In this document: in pieces, positions 63,491 to 64,000 of the stretch
How positions within the stretch are numbered: position 1 is the first letter of the stretch
Layout of the letters: each line of letters begins with the position of its first letter
Origin: Epiperipatus broadwayi
Taxonomy: Eukaryota > Onychophora > Udeonychophora > Euonychophora > Peripatidae
NCBI GenBank assembly: GCA_028023455.1
Contig: JAQFVV010012446.1
Span: 4,839,501 to 4,903,500 of the forward strand
Length of the DNA: 64,000 bases
Direction of reading: 5' to 3'
The notes under the pieces: model-generated
The model's database searches: none
What the model was told of the DNA's origin: nothing
What the model saw: the letters and a program-made list of their open reading frames with translations, nothing else
Program-made: the position numbers and the translations under genes

Positions 63491-64000
63491 TCGAAATAAT
63501 CTTTAGTTTTCATAGCAAGATTAACGTACAATTTAACAGCAACTGTGCTATTGGACAGTTTTTCTTCACAAGCATGTCAATATGGAATGTAATATATATT
63601 TTTTACCCATCCATGTAAAACCAAAGCTCAAATATTTATATGAAAATTGGTTTATTATGTTTTCCTATTTTACTACATATATTTCTATCTTCTATATGGG
63701 ATGTAATTTTCAGCTGCTACTTCCATTTATTCTTGGCTCTATCATTAATATTTTGTTCAGAATCATGTTTTTATTTAATAAATTTACCTACTGAAAGCTA
63801 TTAAATTAATACATTTTTACTGGAAAATGAACATATTAATGAAGTTATTTATTAATAAAAATATATATTTATTCGTCTTGTACTTTTAAGAGATATGAGT
63901 TGTCAATTATATTTCTAGACACATCACGAGTCAAAATTTCTAATATCAAAAATGGACATTTGTATCTTGATTACTTTGAAGATAGTGTATTTGCTAATTT
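63491..64000. other. AT-rich DNA, nothing recognised
   Basis: Frame 63582-63794 (plus) is hydrophobic and low complexity; no motif. Runs to the window edge. Confidence 0.4.

Noticed and set aside
1-64000. CRISPR array, bacterial operons, rRNA
   Set aside because: No regularly spaced short direct repeats, no ribosome-binding-site-led gene strings and no rRNA-like stretches; splice-like signals, SINEs and LINEs point to a eukaryote.

Overview
The window is very AT-rich, intron- or intergenic-like DNA from a metazoan, most likely an invertebrate; the sequence does not settle the phylum. Coding content is almost entirely decayed retroelements and DNA transposons: RTE-clade LINEs with GAT/ATG-triplet tails, jockey/I-like LINE carboxy ends, Ty3/gypsy elements, GIY-YIG Penelope-like elements (PLEs), mariner, hAT, and tRNA-headed SINEs. 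I see no intact multi-exon gene. One short segment (9080-9186, minus) looks like a real host exon with both splice sites; a second possible exon (59436 onward, plus) is much weaker.

The most interesting content is two families of short, repeatedly inverted or tandem elements that each carry a type I hammerhead ribozyme (HHR) motif. Family A has the CTGATGA box, a stem II closing on GTGCTG/CAGCAC, GAAA, a tiny helix III, an ATA or ATC cleavage triplet, and a helix I of CCAA/TTGG plus ATGATC/GATCAT. Family B has CTGATGA, TGGC/GCCA, GAA, the self-complementary ACTAGT, C, and a helix I of TCCTCA/TGGGGA plus ATCCAA/TTGGAT. Both resemble the short-helix-III hammerheads known from PLEs and retrozymes. 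Several copies keep the whole catalytic core (54931-54990 minus, 52324-52366 minus, 14872-14930 plus, 63412-63456 minus); most have lost C3, G8 or G12.

Layout. 0-9 kb: a gypsy Gag/protease fragment at the left edge, A and B fragments, a 197-bp-arm palindrome (7067-7478), a LINE carboxy end, and the exon flanked by an inverted repeat. 11-17.7 kb: SINEs, an RT fragment and a cluster of B units. 18.5-19.8 kb: a palindromic PLE end. 20.3-27.7 kb: a block of RTE and jockey-like LINEs, with an A palindrome inserted between 13-bp target duplications (21346-21358 and 21920-21932). 28-36.3 kb: PLE fragments, one split by a hAT element with an 8-bp duplication, a TA-flanked TIR element, SINEs and a second PLE RT. 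36.5-46.5 kb: tandem and palindromic repeats, a LINE end, a mariner pseudogene cut by a nearly complete minus-strand gypsy element (40533-46547), whose 3' LTR is itself split by an A cluster. 46.6-64 kb: SINEs, RTE tails, more A, B and PLE palindromes.

The recurring pattern is inverted (head-to-head) duplication of PLE ends and hammerhead elements. It suggests that the autonomous PLE machinery (RT plus GIY-YIG) mobilised short ribozyme-bearing RNAs, which is an inference. Nesting gives a relative chronology: mariner before gypsy before A cluster; PLE before hAT; RTE before A palindrome.
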